Shown: piece by piece, positions 5,590-6,129 of the stretch
Layout: every line of letters begins with the position of its first letter
Numbering within the stretch: position 1 is the first letter of the stretch
Origin: an uncultured Collinsella sp.
GTDB lineage: Bacteria; Actinomycetota; Coriobacteriia; Coriobacteriales; Coriobacteriaceae
Assembly: GCA_900554455.1 (NCBI GenBank)
Contig: USHT01000077.1
Span: 1-6,129 of the forward strand
Direction of reading: 5' to 3'
Length of the DNA: 6,129 bases
Translations under genes and position numbers: made by a program
The notes under the pieces: generated by a model
What the model was told of the DNA's origin: nothing
Database searches by the model: none
Seen by the model: the letters and a program-made list of their open reading frames with translations, nothing else

Positions 5590-6129
5590 ATGAAACTTGG
5601 ATGCGTCATTATGGCTTCGGGCGAGGGCAAGCGGTTTGGCTCTAACAAGATGCTTGCCGATATCTATGGCGAGCCGCTGATTGCCCGGACCATCGATTCG
5701 GTTCCCCGGGGCTTTGACGTCGTGGTTTCGACGCGTTGGCCCGAGGTCGCTCAGATTTGCGAGGACAAGCATTGCCCGTGCGTGCTGCACGATGGCGAGC
5801 TGCGCAGCGAAAGCGTCCGTGCGGGCCTTTCGTGGGGAGTCGAACGCAACTGGAAAGGTTGCCTCTTTTTGCCGGGCGACCAGCCGCTCGTGAGTTCGGA
5901 TTCTTTTGAGGCTATGGTTCGTGCATTTGACGAGCGTGGCCGCAAACATCCGGTGCGTCTTGCGTGCAACGGTGAGCCTTCGAGCCCGGTGCTCTTTCCG
6001 GCGGAACTGTTCGATGCACTTATGTGTCTTGAGGGCAAAGACGGCGGGGGCTCGATTCTCAAAGGTCGCGTCGACGTTGCGCTGGTCGAAGCGCGTGCCT
6101 ACGAGCTGTGGGACGTCGATACCGTCAAG
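5590..6129 (+). CDS. MobA/MocA-like nucleotidyltransferase, 3' end beyond the window
   Basis: The frame is open from 5590 to the last base (180 codons). The family transfers a nucleotide to molybdopterin: MocA makes the cytosine form used by molybdenum hydroxylases such as xanthine dehydrogenase, MobA the guanine form. Motifs: the nucleotide-binding loop MASGEGKRFGSNK at 8-20 (LAAGxSxRFGxNK in most members), LPGDQP at 94-99 with the metal-binding Asp97, EPSSPVLFP at 129-137, KDGGGSIL at 150-157, and DVDT at 175-178, which usually lies near the C-terminus of this family. Family length is about 190-200, so only some 10-20 residues are missing. Met8 and Ser10 replace the usual Leu and Ala of the loop, a mild departure. 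The gene follows the terminator of the ygeW remnant and has its own ribosome binding site. A mocA (ygfJ)-like role fits a purine-catabolism neighbourhood, but specificity for CTP or GTP cannot be settled here. Confidence 0.88.
   Translation, partial: MKLGCVIMASGEGKRFGSNKMLADIYGEPLIARTIDSVPRGFDVVVSTRWPEVAQICEDKHCPCVLHDGELRSESVRAGLSWGVERNWKGCLFLPGDQPLVSSDSFEAMVRAFDERGRKHPVRLACNGEPSSPVLFPAELFDALMCLEGKDGGGSILKGRVDVALVEARAYELWDVDTVK

Overview
The window looks like a chromosomal stretch of a high-GC gut actinobacterium of the Collinsella / Coriobacteriia type. This rests on overall style: GC-rich third codon positions, short gaps, a YheO-type regulator and YgeW/MocA-like genes. No marker gene fixes the species, so the assignment is an inference.

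Left part (1-2902) is a defence region. A type I restriction specificity gene (hsdS) runs leftward off the window edge from a start at about 650. Divergent from it, 750-2873 encodes a 707-residue protein with a fused GmrS-like (DUF262) and GmrD-like (DUF1524, HNH nuclease) layout plus a C-terminal domain resembling DUF5655, i.e. a probable modification-dependent (type IV) restriction enzyme. A strong hairpin directly after its stop probably ends the transcript. The hsdS gene lacks the usual N-terminal helix ahead of its first target-recognition domain, and an imperfect palindrome sits where the family resemblance stops. Together with its inverted, stand-alone position this suggests an alternative or invertible specificity cassette.

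Middle part (2941-4334) holds two unrecognised genes on the minus strand. One is a small, very GC-rich 97-residue ORF with two perfect 11-bp direct repeats 33 bp apart in front of it. The other is a 320-residue protein with a long Pro/Ala-rich and acidic N-terminal region, one membrane segment near its C-terminus and an acidic tail.

Right part (4458-6129) starts with a YheO/DauR-like transcription regulator on the minus strand. Next to its 5' end lies a 5'-truncated remnant of a YgeW-type knotted carbamoyltransferase gene on the plus strand, ending in a clear intrinsic terminator. Last comes a MobA/MocA-like nucleotidyltransferase that is still open at the window end. In other bacteria, ygeW and mocA-like genes occur together in purine-catabolism / molybdenum-hydroxylase clusters. 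Here the cluster appears eroded, with the regulator and the cofactor gene intact and the carbamoyltransferase reduced to its last ~88 codons.

No tRNA, rRNA, CRISPR array, transposase or integrase was seen. No gap between genes exceeds 140 bases.
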